A stretch of 64,000 nt of DNA from Lunularia cruciata (GCA_948567375.1 OX419755.1:16807001-16871000), one strand, 5' to 3'; shown: positions 45,430-56,309, counted from the stretch's first letter. Notes: generated from the sequence alone by a model not told the origin. A program made the numbers and translations.

Positions 45430-46200
45430 GGGTTTAGTATGAAGAATGTGGATGCTCTAAAGAGACCAAGTATACGGATTGAGCTGACTAGTGATACACT
45501 AGTTTTTCGACGTCCTTATTGTTATAGTGACATGGAGAGGACATTGATTCAGAGCTGGAGTAGTGACCTTTTTGAGGCTAGTTTGGTAGAGATTTCACAT
45601 GGAGAGTATGCAACAACGATAGTGATGGCGGCCAAGAAAGATATGCATGGCAACTACACGGATAGTCGGATGTGTGGAGATTACCATCCTATCAACCGAT
45701 AGACCAAGGCTGATTGGTATGCCATGCCTATACCGGAGGAGATTTTTGATGCGATTGGGCATGCAAAGGTCTTCAATACTTTGGATCTTCGAGCGGGATA
45801 TCACCAGTTGCCGATTAGAGAGGAGGATAAGTCTAAGACAAAATTTTGGGCTATTGATCCTCACGAGAAGGATGTGTTATATTAGTGGAGTTCTTACCAT
45901 TTGGGTTAAAGAACACTCATGCAATGTTCAAGAGGGTCATGGATAGGATCCTAGCTGGATTGGATTTTGCTCAGTGCTATAATGATGACATTTTGGTTTA
46001 TAGCACTACTATGGAGGAGCATGAGAGACAGTTGTTGGAGGTGTTTGAGAGGTTGAGATCTCATGGACTCAAATTACATCCAGGGAAGTCTAGGTTCTTC
46101 CAAGAGCAAGTTGATTATTTGTGTCACAATATCTACCCCGAAGGACTTGGTGTTTAGTAGACCAAGGTGAAGGCTATCTCACATATTCCTTGGCCTACGG
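45430..46200 (+). pseudogene. G2 reverse transcriptase
   Basis: Gypsy RT motifs in order: IVMAAKKDMHGN and RMCGDYHPIN (45618-45702), MPIPEEIFD (about 45723), FNTLDLRAGYHQLPI (about 45775-45820), PFGLKNTHAMFKRVMD (45897-45945; usually LKNAPA), and the catalytic YNDDILVYS (YNDD codons 45978-45989). The thumb continues with HGLKLHPGKS. One stop and one frameshift near 45885 break it. RT-to-RNase H connection motifs (VRAFLGLANFYRHYVRGFS) follow to 46270. Confidence 0.93.
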
Positions 46201-46399
46201 ATGTGAGTAGAGTGCGAGCATTCCTTGGGTTGGCAAACTTCTATCGCCACTATGTTAGAGGATTTAGTGTCATTGCCAAGGCCTTGACAAAGCTGACCAA
46301 GCTTACATAGGAGTGGTGTTGGAGAGATGAGCACGAGAGAGCTTTTGTAGAGCTCAAGGAGAGGTTGATATCTACTCCTATTTTGAGGAGACCAATCAA

Positions 46400-46790
46400 A
46401 GGATGACCATTTCAGGTTCATACTAATTGGAGTATGTTAAGGCTTGGAGCGGTGCTCACCCAGCATGATGATGAGGGGAAGGAGTTTGTTGTGGCCCATG
46501 CTAGTCGCTCCAACAATTCAGCAAAGGCAACGTATAGTTCATTGAGGAAGAGTGCTTGGCAGCAATTTGGGCTATAGCACATTTCCGATGTTACTTATTT
46601 GGTAACCCCTTCACTCTCATCACTGATCATCAGCCACTGAAGTGGTTGATGGAGTCCGACAAGCTTTCATAGAAGTTTGCACGATAGGCTCTAATTTTAC
46701 AAGAGTATGATTTCACGGTTGTTCACAGACCTGGGGTGGTGAACCGTGATGCAGATGGGTTGAGTAGAAACCCATGTCCCAACCAGCAGG
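46400..46790 (+). pseudogene. G2 RNase H
   Basis: FQVHTNWSMLRLGAVLTQHD (46411-46470; the usual catalytic Asp of T(D)WS is Asn here), FVVAHASRSNNSA, then frame-shifted ITDHQPLKWLMESDK (about 46620) and LQEYDFTVVHRPG..N.DADGLSRNP (about 46697-46770), the standard end of Gypsy RNase H. Several stops. Confidence 0.88.
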
Positions 46791-47039
46791 ATCAGACCAA
46801 AGCACGTGGCATGGTGAGACAGATGAGGAGATGGTGCCAGGTTAGCATGCATTGGTCTTTTTGTGTAGAATTTTAGAGGCTTTGGTGGTATTTGTCTCAA
46901 CGCATAGAGGAGTTAATGAGGTCATAGATCCAAAGAGTGAAGATATTGGTATAGTTCAGCGAGACATTCATGATGATGTCTTAATGATGGACTATCTTTG
47001 CACTGGTGTTGTGGGTGGCACAGTTGGGGCCAAGGAGAG

Positions 47040-48000
47040 AGACCGTGTTCTTCAGCGAGCTAGATGGTTTAGATTGGAGGGCAGATACCTTTTGCATGTA
47101 TGGGAGGATAGTGGTACTACGAGTAGTATTGCTTTGAGCATAGAGACCACAGTTGGTCAATCATGCTCATGAGGAGCTAGGACATTTTGGAGTAAAGCAT
47201 ACATGTAGCTTACTCCAGAGTCATTATTGGTGAAGTGGTATGCAGACCAAGGTATAGCAGTTTGTTTCCAGATGTGTGGTTTGTGACCGAGTGATAGCAT
47301 CATTCAATGCTCCTACGCCACAGTTATACCCATTACCTATCATGGGATTGGATTACCGTTGGAGTTTAGAGTTTGCTAGACCTTTACCGCTGATTGTGAG
47401 ACCTCATTGGTATGTTTTGGTGACGATGGAGCACTTCTGCGAGTGGATTGAGTTGGTGGCACTTCCTGACAAGTCTAGTGAAGGGACAACTTACAGGTTC
47501 CTGGATCAAGTTCTTAGTCATTTTGGTGCACCAATTGAGGTTTGAATGATCAGGGTACAGAGTTATTGGGAGAGTTTCAGGTCTTGTCTAACAAGGCTTT
47601 GATTGATCATTGTACTACATCCAGAGATCACCCAGAGGCAGATAGCTTAGCAGAGAGAGTGGTTCAGACAATGAAGAGAGGATTGCAAAAGTATGGTTTG
47701 CAGAGAGGCCACTTGGGAGATTGGGATCTCCAATTACCTTGGTTGGCCATGGGCTATCGGTTTAGCCGGCAAGCCTCCTTAGCATCCTTCTCTCCATACT
47801 TTCTACTCTATGGACAAAATCCAAAATTACCTTCAGCCATTTGTTGGGATGCTACTATAGTTTTGGACTTGGATGACCCTGATGTATGGATGAGCGCATG
47901 TTCTCAATGGGCAAAGATCTTTTGGAGAGTGATGTTGATGGCCTTTGAGCACTTGGCAATTGCTCAACATAGAGATACTTTATGCTATGCTACCATTTAA
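47040..48000 (+). pseudogene. G2 integrase
   Basis: An HHCC zinc-binding region (NHAHEELGHFG at about 47160; CVVC at about 47274) leads into the core at 47276-48000. The first catalytic position lies in RWSLEFARP, where Glu replaces the usual Asp. The second is NDQGTE (about 47545) and the third is ADSLAERV (about 47640). The core then runs WDLQLPWLAMGYR and SPYFLLYGQ. A frameshift or stop splits it near 47545. The end passes into a linker (FHPGDYVYLQ) before the PHD finger. Confidence 0.9.
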
Positions 48001-48229
48001 GGAGGAGGTTATAGACACTCAATCTGTCAATTTCATCCAGGCGACTATGTATATCTACAGCAGATAGCACCAACGACACTTGATGTTTCAATAGGCTGCA
48101 TTATCTTGAGAGCGTGTGAGATTTTGCAATCTCGAGTCCTTGTGTTAGAAGGACATGATGGTGTTGTTTAGAAGGATCATGTGCATGATTGTGCGCCCTG
48201 CCACCTCCCAAACATTGATGGTACTATGG

Positions 48230-48401
48230 ACCCAAGCTTGGCACTTGTATGTGCAAGCTTGAGGTGTATGTTATGTGGCTCTTCTGGTGGAGCTGCTACT
48301 ATGTTAGTGTGTGATAGCTGTTCGAGAGGATAGCATATGGCATGATGACTACTCTCCTCATGGTGGTTCCTCAGGGACAGTGGTTATGTCCTAGATGTAC
48401 T
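48230..48401 (+). pseudogene. G2 C-terminal PHD finger
   Basis: All eight zinc-ligand positions of a C4HC3 PHD finger can be read: C-x2-C (48265, 48274), C-x2-C (48310, 48319), H (48334), C (48343, now TGA), then W-x-C-x2-C (W 48381, C 48387, C 48396). The aromatic position before the His is TAG, which TGG gives by one G-to-A change. CDSCSRG and PQGQWLCPRC are textbook PHD sequence. One frameshift lies between 48345 and 48381. PHD fingers bind histone H3 tails. Chromodomains play this targeting role in many plant Gypsy elements, so the finger probably guided integration or chromatin tethering. Confidence 0.85.
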
Positions 48402-48562
48402 TGACCTATAGCTAGTTCACTCACCAGCTATATTGTCTAGATTGCAAACAAGCAACTAACTATGGGGCTCCATAGCACCCGGCCTCTAGATCTTTGCCCA
48501 TTATAGGGTATACCATATACTTAGAGTAGATGGCTATCTAGAGTTAGAGGGACCTAACCGCC

Positions 48563-48579
48563 AACTAGGGGGGGGCAAT
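48563..48579 (+). promoter_or_regulatory. G2 polypurine tract
   Basis: AACTAGGGGGGGGCAAT ends directly at the 3' LTR start (TGTGGCAC at 48580), the normal position for plus-strand priming. Confidence 0.7.
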
Positions 48580-49838
48580 TGTGGCACTTTAGAGGCTATG
48601 TATGACTTATGTGTGAGTTGTGCTTCTATAGTGTATGATGTTGACAACAATGAATGTTGTGTAGCGATGTATATACGCATGACAACTGTCACACCATTTG
48701 TAGTATTGCATCTTGATTGCTTGGACACTAGAGCTGTAGTGATAGCACTTAAAGTTATTTCAGCAATTCATCAGCGACTACTTTCCGACTGTCAGATTTT
48801 GTGTTTAGGGTATTGACTTCACGGTGGGGCCCACCGTCACTTTTCACTGTTTGCACCATTGAGTGTGCCATCAGGGAGACCATTAGGGTTCAGACCAAGC
48901 TCAAGTCCAAGGGGTATAATTTTGAAGTGTAGCTCCAAAAAGCTCACTTCTTTGATGTTGAGCCTTTGAGTTCTTGGCTTGTAACACCCATTTATGCATG
49001 TGTGTGGTATTGTGATATTTAGCTTGGTATTACAAGTACTTAAGAGATATTATTTATATAGAGATAAAGGATGGTTCTATATTAGTCATGGTTAGCTAAA
49101 GTTAGTCATAGCTAAGATAGAGGGGACCTTACTTTAGAGGAAGTACAAAAGGTGAGCACCACTATTTTAGATTTTAGTGTGTTGACTTGGTATTATTCTT
49201 AGGTGTTTGGCTTTGAGGAAAAAGTTGAGAACTCTTGGGCCCGCAAGTCTTTTTATTTTGGATTCTTCTTTAGTCCAAGGATAGCCCATGTGAAGGAATC
49301 CTTGACTTAGTGGTTGGGTCAAGGTAAGACCACATGCTTAGAGGAATATGCTTATGAGAATGGATATTCCTTTCTACTTTTGGACTTTATTTGACTTTTA
49401 GTCTAATAAATTGAGCTACTATGGTAATTAGTAACTTTGGTGCGTAACTATTTCACAAGTATATAAACAAGGGGTGAGGAGGTACTCATCATCCTTTCAT
49501 TTGCAACTTTCTCTCTCTCATTGAGTTCTCTAGTGAGCAATGTCTTGAGTCTTGGAGTGTTAGCCTTGGAAGAGTATGATGGAGTTCGGGTTCCTTGCCT
49601 TCTTAGTCCATGGTGCGCTACCATAATAGCCATCAGAGGTTCATCCTAAGTGAAAGATAGGCCGGCTCACAAGCTATGGTGGACAGAGGCCGGCAAGCGT
49701 CACTTGGATTCTCTATGCTTGAGTGGATGTGGTTTGATTGTAATCAGTGCTCTGTTGTTTGCAGTTTATAGAGTGACAGATCAAGTATTTATCTAAGTTA
49801 AGTTGAGTTGAGTCGAGAGTGGTGAACAATCTGATTAT
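48580..49838 (+). repeat. G2 3' LTR, split by a solo LTR
   Basis: Begins TGTGGCACTTTAGAGG and ends CAATCTGATTAT (CA end mutated or trimmed). Without the 692-bp insertion at 48980-49671 it is about 567 bp, matching parts a plus b of the permuted partner LTR. Confidence 0.9.
48980..49671 (+). repeat. Solo L1 LTR inside the G2 3' LTR
   Basis: Runs TGTAACACCC to GGCTCACA, 692 bp, same family as the G1 LTRs. Comparison with the uninterrupted G2 LTR (TTCTCAGCTATGG) shows the insertion point: GGCT on the left and AGCT on the right, a probable short target duplication with one change. A solo LTR arises by LTR-LTR recombination, so a complete L1 element once sat here, after G2 had inserted. Confidence 0.9.
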
Positions 49839-49944
49839 TGTGACACTTTAGAGGCTATGTGTGACTTATGTGTGAGTTGTGTTTCTATAGTGTATGATGT
49901 TGATAGCAATGTATGTTGTGTTGTGATGTATATACGCATAACAA
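49839..49944 (+). repeat. G2 LTR, part a (first 106 bp) after an LTR-LTR junction
   Basis: TGTGACACTTTAGAGGCTAT directly follows the end of the 3' LTR. It matches the first part of the G2 LTR up to ATATACGCAT(A/G)ACAA, then unrelated sequence begins. The break coincides within a few bases with the start of part b at 34871. Confidence 0.9.
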
Positions 49945-50299
49945 AAAGGACATGAGTGTAGTGGAGTAAAATCACTTTTGGAGACTTTGGTGAAGTATCT
50001 TGGAGAGAGTCTAAGTATAGCTACAAAACTACTACCACCTTCATCAGCTAGTTCTCAAGACTAGTGATGGAGATAATCTTTCAACTTATGGATAAAGTAT
50101 CCATGAGAGTTTGATTAATATACACTCTAGATTTGATGTTGCTATAGAAATCTAGGAGCAACCTGAGCCTTTTGAGTTTGCTAGTGTGGACTACTCTTAA
50201 ATGGTGTTAGTCATGTACATACTCTATTAGTTATAGAATGAGAGAAACGAAAAAAGAAAAAAAAAATTTGAGAGAAAAGAAAGATAGTGAGAGGTTAAG
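49945..50299 (+). other. Sequence between G2 and the G1 gag start
   Basis: A short open stretch (about 49945-50064, GHECSGVKSLLETLVKYLG) ends at a stop. It could be the continuation of the 34.8-kb gag-like frame after the G2 insertion, but I cannot join them with confidence. Then AT-rich leader to the ATG at 50300. Confidence 0.35.
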
Positions 50300-53200
50300 A
50301 TGGGAAAACTTCCGGTTTTCTTTGGCAAGGATGGAGAAGATGTGGAGGTGTGACAACCTTGCAAATATCACTTTTGTGGTAATTGGGTAAGTAAAGTTTG
50401 TTCCCGTAGAGATACTATTCAGTGATGTCCAAATACGAAGTCAAAAGTCACAATTGCAATTCTTCTTGATTGCTTCTTTAATCCCTCAGGTAGAAACTAC
50501 ACCCATAAGAGAGTAACAAGCTCACAATCTTGACAACTTGTCATGGATACCCACCCATAATCACAACATAGCAAATTCTGTCCCAACAACTCTTGATTGT
50601 GACGGTTCAGATTCTCCCGAAGACGGCACTTCACTGCAAATAACAATTTTGCCTCACATTGTGTTCCACCGCTCCACTGAAGGCACAACTTCCTCAATTG
50701 AAATTGCTTCACATCAACTTTGTGTTGCATTCACAAATGCAGAATACTACTAACACTACAAGTCCTCTCAGATCTGCAAAGGCATTGCTCCGATGCACTT
50801 CATTCAAGATCAAACACACAAAATAAAGATCAAGGCTGCAAAATCCAACATCCACAAACACACTGACTTGCTCTTTAGAATTCTCCACACACTCACAACT
50901 ACAAACACAAAATTGACAATCGGAATTAAGATTAAGCGACAAGCACTAAGAACAACACTTTGCTTTATCTATCTTCAGGAATATGAATATTGAATAACAT
51001 AAGACTGCGAATGTTCCCTTTAAATGTTGAAGCAAATGGCAGTTCTTCCTACCTATGCACCGCTTCCTAACATCTCTTCCTACCTGCAGATCCCAATTGA
51101 CAATCTATCTCTTCATATCTGCCTCTTCCTATCTCAAAATTGATACTTATCCCGATCCAATGTCTACCTCATCATCGGCTTCCAAACCTGATGATCTTTC
51201 TACTATTTCTCCTTCTTTGGGTTTAGCTAATTCTACCAATTCCTTCACTAATTCTATTACTTCTACACTAGGAACTACAATTGCACTAAGAAGTGATTTA
51301 TCTAACTCTCTATCTCCTGATCCACTCAATTATCAAGTCCGATGACACTTGAATTCCTACTTCTTCAACATTGGGTTTTCGTTGTCACATTATTCCAAAT
51401 CTTCTCTAACTCTCAATTGACTAAATCTAATCTAAGACTAACATTTTTCTCTACTTCTAACATCTTCCAATCTACGCGCTCTCTCAATCAGATCAACAAC
51501 GTGTTCATGTCCACATCATTGGCTTTTCTCTTCCAAGTTTCTTGCACAAGCAACTTCAACTCATGTAGGCGGGCTTCTTCCAATCTCCCTTTAGCCTCCG
51601 TGCTTAGAAGTGCTCTCAACTTCCCCGCAACTTCTCCCACTGATTCCGATGCATATCCTCAAGAACGTTCTACCTTCAACTCCTCACGATACATCTTCAA
51701 CTCATCTTTGTACTCCACAGCGAGCATCTTCTTCTCTTCTTCGTATTGCGTGCTCTGCATTTCCGTGCTCTTGGCAAGTTCTTGTAATTGTTCCTCTTCT
51801 TCTTGCCTGGCTGCTAACTCTCTCTGCCATGCTTGATCCTTTGCCACTGCACTCTTCTTCAAACTATCCAACTCTTGCTCCATTACAATGGTCATCGCCT
51901 TCAAATGAACATTCTCAATGCGCACATCACTTACTTCCTCCTTCATCTTGCTCAGCCATATTGCCTATTCTGTTAATTCTCCGGCTTGCCTCTGCAGTTC
52001 CTTCTTTTTTACATCACAGCTTTCTTGTAACATTGTAAGAGTCTTCTTTGTCAAGCCTTCCTCCCTCCAAAGTTCTTCCACTTCTTCACTTCTTTGGACT
52101 TGTTGCTCCTACAACCCCTTCACTTCACTCAGCAAATGCATCACCACCTGCAACTCATTCATCCCCTTCCTACGATCTTGGGGAATTACCTTCCGATGAT
52201 CCCTGAGTAGCTCCAACAATGGTGTGACCACCTTTGTCAAATACGATATCCCACCAAAGTTCTCTTCTTCTTCATTGCCGCCTTCGTCTTGAGTCTTCAC
52301 CTCCTTCATCAGCTCCTTCATTTGAAGTTGCAATCTTTGTATCTTCAAAGACATTGTTTCAATACTTTCTTCATCTTTGCTTCTTGAACTTGGCCCCACA
52401 AGATACTCCTCCTTCTTCTCTAGCCTCGGCTTGTTCACCACCATCGCCTCACAATCTTCACTGACCGCCACCGATTGCTGAACCTCTGGCTCCCCCTCTC
52501 TATTGCTTCCGGACTCCTCACTTTTTAAGGTGAGCTCCTCTTCTTTGGATTCTTCCTCTTGCAACTCGGTTTCTTCCTCAGACTCTGATCTTGATGATGC
52601 GTCTCTCACCATCTTTGTATTCTTCATAATCAGCCGTTGAGTCTTTCTTTGAGTGGGAGGCAACTTTGCTTCTTTGGGTTTGCTGCATTTCTTCGTCTTT
52701 GGACTAGTGATTTCTTTGACCTTCCACTGTCCGGTCTTTGAGAAATACTCATTGTTGGCTCACAAATGCAGCATATAATGGCACTCTTCCTTGTCTGCTT
52801 CTCGTCGTAAGTTGGGATGAACATGAGACACCATATGATGACGCTCCTCTTCTGTCAACAGGTTCAACTTGAAGTAGAAATGTGCTGCAAATGGTGCAAA
52901 ATAATGCGGTGGAGAGCTTGTTTGCCAATTAATCACCATCTGCCTTGTTTGGTGGTGGAAGCACTTTGCCAAATTCACTGCAACTCCTGCAAACATTTGG
53001 TGGAAGACAACGGCTTGCTGCATGTTCACATAGTGGTTTGTTCTGGCTTGAACATGGCAATCATTGCCCCCACGATGCTTCTTTGAATTGGATCTCGATA
53101 GGACTCCACCTTGTGTTCATTTGTTGTTCTTGGAGCAAAAAACGAGTTGCAAATCTCCGTCGTCTCCTTTGCAGCATCACACTTCTGATAGAAGGTGATC

Positions 53201-55308
53201 CCCATCGGCTCTCTTGCTTCTCTCCCCAATACTAACCTCCAATCCGACTCAATCCATCAAGCCAGATTTCCTCTCTTCCCTTCCACCTTGGGACCCTCTT
53301 CAAAATTACTGGCAGCTATTTCTGCCATCACTCCCGTGAAACTGAAATTCCAATTCCATGCTAAGAAAGTAATACAAAGTCTAGTCAAGACTTTGATTCT
53401 AGCTACTACATCTAATCTCCAAATTGCAAAACCTCACACTGCCAGCGCGTTGGCCAACTTCTTTGCCATAATCTATTCTCTTGTTCTACGATGCTGGAAG
53501 ATGATACCCTCTCCTAGACAAGACACTCTAACTCCCTCGGGATTTTGGAAAATTTCATTCTCGATGGGCTTCCAGACACGCATTACTATAGGACGACTAC
53601 TCAAAGGGATTGGAAATTTACTTGGCACATTCAACTTGTTCTTGTGCAGTTGCAATCTTATATTTCCCCAAATTGTAGTCATTCTTCAGTCAATTTCAAA
53701 TTTGATCTTCTCTCTTTTGCATGCAAATCCCGGTCACTGTCTAGACATGCTTCTTCTGCCTCCACCGTTTCTTGAAATGTACTTTCTTGCCATGTACCAA
53801 GGTTGTTAAATGGTCTTTGTATCTTCTGTGCCTTCCAACCCAAAGACGATGCTCTTTGGACTTTTTCCGAGGACCTTCATCATCGGATCCGATGTTATCT
53901 TCTTTGGATGTCCTCCAAAGTTACTTCTGTCCATTCTTTGTCCGCAATTCGACTTCCAGTGCTCACTTCTTCTCTTAAACACTAATAAACATTAAAAAAA
54001 AATGTGGGTACCACATGAAGCCTTTGTGAGAGAATTCAAGAGAGCTTGCATAGGAAAAATTAGAGGAGGAAGAATGAGTGGACCTCATTATTACCAGATT
54101 TCTTTGAGGATGCAGCACTTACATGGTATGAGTCAGAATACCAAATGAGAGAGAGGAGAGATGGGCAAGAAGAGTCTTGGGAGACTTTGACTACAGCATT
54201 CATTGAGAACTTTCTTCTTGATGAGAGTTATGAGAGATTGATGAGTGAGGTTACCTTTCTCAAGGAAGGAGATGGAGAGAAAGTGAGGGTCTATATGGAA
54301 AGAGTGGAAAAGTTAGAGTCCAGATTTTGCATAGTGTTGATGAAGAGTGGAGATGATGTAGAGACTACCATGATTGGCATAGGGGCCATGCTCACCAAGA
54401 ATTTTTTGGGAGGGTTGAGACCAAAAATTAGAAGCAAGGTGAGATATGAGAAACCTTCTTCCAAGGTTGAAGCTATCAAGATCGCAATTCGTATGGATGA
54501 AAGTTTGGAAGGAGATGAGAGTGATTTAGTGGTGAAGGAGGTTGTGCGTCCTCCTCAAGGCTACAAGTATGGTGGAAATTTTGATACTTTGGTGGCAAGG
54601 GTTGCACCACAAGTAGTAGTTGCTTCTGTTCTTGCACCTCCACCAAAGGATCCACTTCAAACCATCATAAAACAACTTGCAGATCTGAAGAGCAATGTGG
54701 TGCAACTATGGGAGAAGAGAGAGGTGGATCAAAATGTAGTGAGAGGGCCAAGGAGTTATAGAAACTATCCATATAGAGGAGGCCAACCAGCCAACAATTT
54801 CAATGATAGAAATTGTTTTGGTTGTGGAGGAAGAGGCCATATCCAAAGGAATTGCCCAAATTCCACTTACCGTGGAGGAAGGGGTTATGAGGGAGCCAAC
54901 AGAGGGAAAGAGGGAGGTAGTGAAACCCAAGTGGCTCCTAATCCAAAAAAAGATAAGGAGATAGCATCCATAGATGTGGTTGAGAGCAAGTATCAGAAAG
55001 GAGAGTGCTCAAACTCCAAGGGTCTTAATTTGGAGCTTTTGGCACAAGAGAAGAAGAGAGCTTGTTTTGCAGAGGATGTTCACTCTTATCAAGGATTTAC
55101 TCCAAGCAAGGATAATCCTATGTCTACTAGGAGAACTTGTACATCAACATCATCAACAACCAAGACTCCAAGGAAGAAGTTGGGGATGGAGGATTTCTTG
55201 ATTTCAAAGCAACAATGGAACTACAATGTGTTGGAAGATGTTGATAGTCATAAGGCTAACATCACAGTGGGCAAATTGATTGCTTTGAACTCTACCTTGA
55301 GAAAGTAG
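50300..55308 (+). pseudogene. G1 gag, split by Rp copy 5
   Basis: ATG at 50300 starts GKLPVFFGKDGEDVE, which is cut at 50348 by Rp copy 5 and resumes at 54021 with AFVREFKRACIGK. Skipping the element and one target pentamer keeps the frame. One frameshift follows near 54055-54075 (into EWTSLLPDFFEDAALTWYES). From 54145 a 387-codon frame is open: capsid-like helices, a Gln/Pro linker, an Arg/Gly-rich part with a CCHC knuckle CFGCGGRGHIQRNC (C 54814, C 54823, H 54838, C 54853), and a Lys/Ser-rich tail. It packages RNA in live elements. The stop at 55306-55308 leads straight into an integrase C-terminal fragment, so pol has been deleted. Confidence 0.88.
50349..54015 (-). mobile_element. Rp copy 5, complete, inserted in the G1 gag
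   Basis: On the minus strand it runs TGTGGTACCCACATTTTTTT to AGGTTGTCACA (3667 bp). Flanking pentamers GGAGG (50344-50348) and TGAAG (54016-54020) align at 3 of 5. The gag frame is restored if one is removed, so they are probably a decayed duplication. The Rp protein is in pieces: 53229-53026, 53029-52760 (PHYFAPFAAHFYF), 52663-52109 (acidic, then coil), 51946-51659 (coil) and 51329-51147 (tail). By eye it is closer to copy 4 than to copy 3. Confidence 0.88.
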
Positions 55309-55319
55309 CTTAGAGGTGG

Positions 55320-55562
55320 TTTGAGTTCTATGACAAGTGGCAAGGCAAGAAGAAGGTGGAGCCTTTCAAAGAAGGTGATTGGGTAATGTTGTTTGATTAT
55401 ATTTGATTCAAGAGAGTGCAAGAGAAGTTTTTGCCTAAGTACTTTGGACCTTTCATAGTGGAGAAGGTGTGGGGCAATTACACCTATGATCTCAAGGACT
55501 TGGGAGGAAGACACTTTGATAGGATTAACCATGATAAGTTGATGATGTATTATAGAAGGTAG
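55320..55562 (+). pseudogene. G1 integrase C-terminal fragment with GPF/Y motif
   Basis: Frame: FYDKWQGKKKVEPFKEGDWV, one TGA, then FLPKYFGPFIVEKVWGNYTY and DRINHDKLMMYY. This is the GPY/F module (GPF.(V/I)....N.Y.L) of Gypsy integrases. It follows the gag stop with no RT, RNase H or integrase core between, showing a large internal deletion of pol. A purine-rich PPT (CCGGGGGTAAA) follows at 55600-55610. Confidence 0.8.
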
Positions 55563-55610
55563 AGAGACCTTCACTTTGAGGACAAAGTGAAAACTTAGTC
55601 CGGGGGTAAA

Positions 55611-56301
55611 TGTAACACCCATTTGTGCATGTGTGTGGTATTATGATATTTAGCCTAGTATTACAAATACTTGAGAGATATTATTTATATAGAAGTAAAG
55701 GATGGTTCTGCATTAGTCATGATTAGTTAAAGTTAGTCATAGCTAAGATAGAGGAGACCTTACTTTTGAGGAGGTGGAAAAGATGAGCACCACTATTTTG
55801 GATTCTAGTGTGTTGACTTGGTATCATTCTTAGGTGTTTGGTTTTGAGGAAAGAGTTGAGAACTCTTAGGCCACCAAGTCTTTTTCTTTTGGATTCTTCT
55901 ATAGTCCAAGGATAGCCCATGTGAATGAATCCTTGACTTAGTAGTAGGGTCAAGATAAGATCACATGCTAGTGGAATATGCCCATGTAAATGGATATTCC
56001 TTTATAATTTTTGACTTTACTTGACTTTTAGTCTAGTAACTTGAGTTACTATGGTAATTAGTAACTTTGGTGCATAACTATTTCACAAATATATAAACAA
56101 GGGGTGATGAGGTACTCAACATCCTTTCATTTGCCACTATCTCTCTCATTTTGAGTTCTCTAGTGAGCAATGTCTTGAGTCTTGGAGTGTTAGCCTTGGA
56201 GGAGTATGATGGAGTTGGGGTTCCTAGCCTTCTTAGTCCATGGTGAGCTATCATAATAGCCATCAAAGGTTCATCTTGAGTGAGAGACAGGCCAGCTCAC
56301 A
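55611..56301 (+). repeat. G1 3' LTR (family L1, complete)
   Basis: TGTAACACCCATTTGTGCAT to GCCAGCTCACA, 691 bp, preceded by a PPT. Includes ATATAAACAAGGGGTGA at about 56090, a good TATA box at the likely U3/R border. Four copies of this LTR occur in the window. Confidence 0.93.
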
Positions 56302-56309
56302 GTTCCACT

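Larger units (their letters stand above)
34871..49944 (+). mobile_element. Gypsy element G2 with DNA methyltransferase and PHD finger, circularly permuted
   Basis: Order on plus: LTR part b (34871-35325), PBS region, gag with two zinc knuckles, protease, C5-cytosine methyltransferase, RT, RNase H, integrase, PHD finger, PPT, complete 3' LTR (48580-49838, interrupted by a solo LTR), then LTR part a (49839-49944). Parts a and b together make exactly one LTR of about 560 bp. Removing the Rp copy (3746 bp) and the solo LTR (692 bp) leaves about 10.6 kb. An LTR-like repeat (S) and a tRNA-derived piece sit in the 5' leader. Every domain carries stops or frameshifts, so it is inactive. Confidence 0.8.
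33011..56301 (+). mobile_element. Gypsy element G1, host of the nested insertions
   Basis: Outer frame: truncated 5' LTR (33011-33656), PBS-like sequence, gag remains (33657-34870, 49945-50348, 54021-55308), integrase C-terminal fragment (55320-55562), PPT-like CCGGGGGTAAA and 3' LTR (55611-56301). Protease, RT, RNase H and integrase core are absent. Nearly 19 kb of the 23.3-kb span belongs to later insertions: G2 with its own passengers, and an Rp copy. Pairing these two LTRs as one element is inferred from orientation, family identity and content order. Two overlapping L1 elements are the alternative. Confidence 0.6.
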
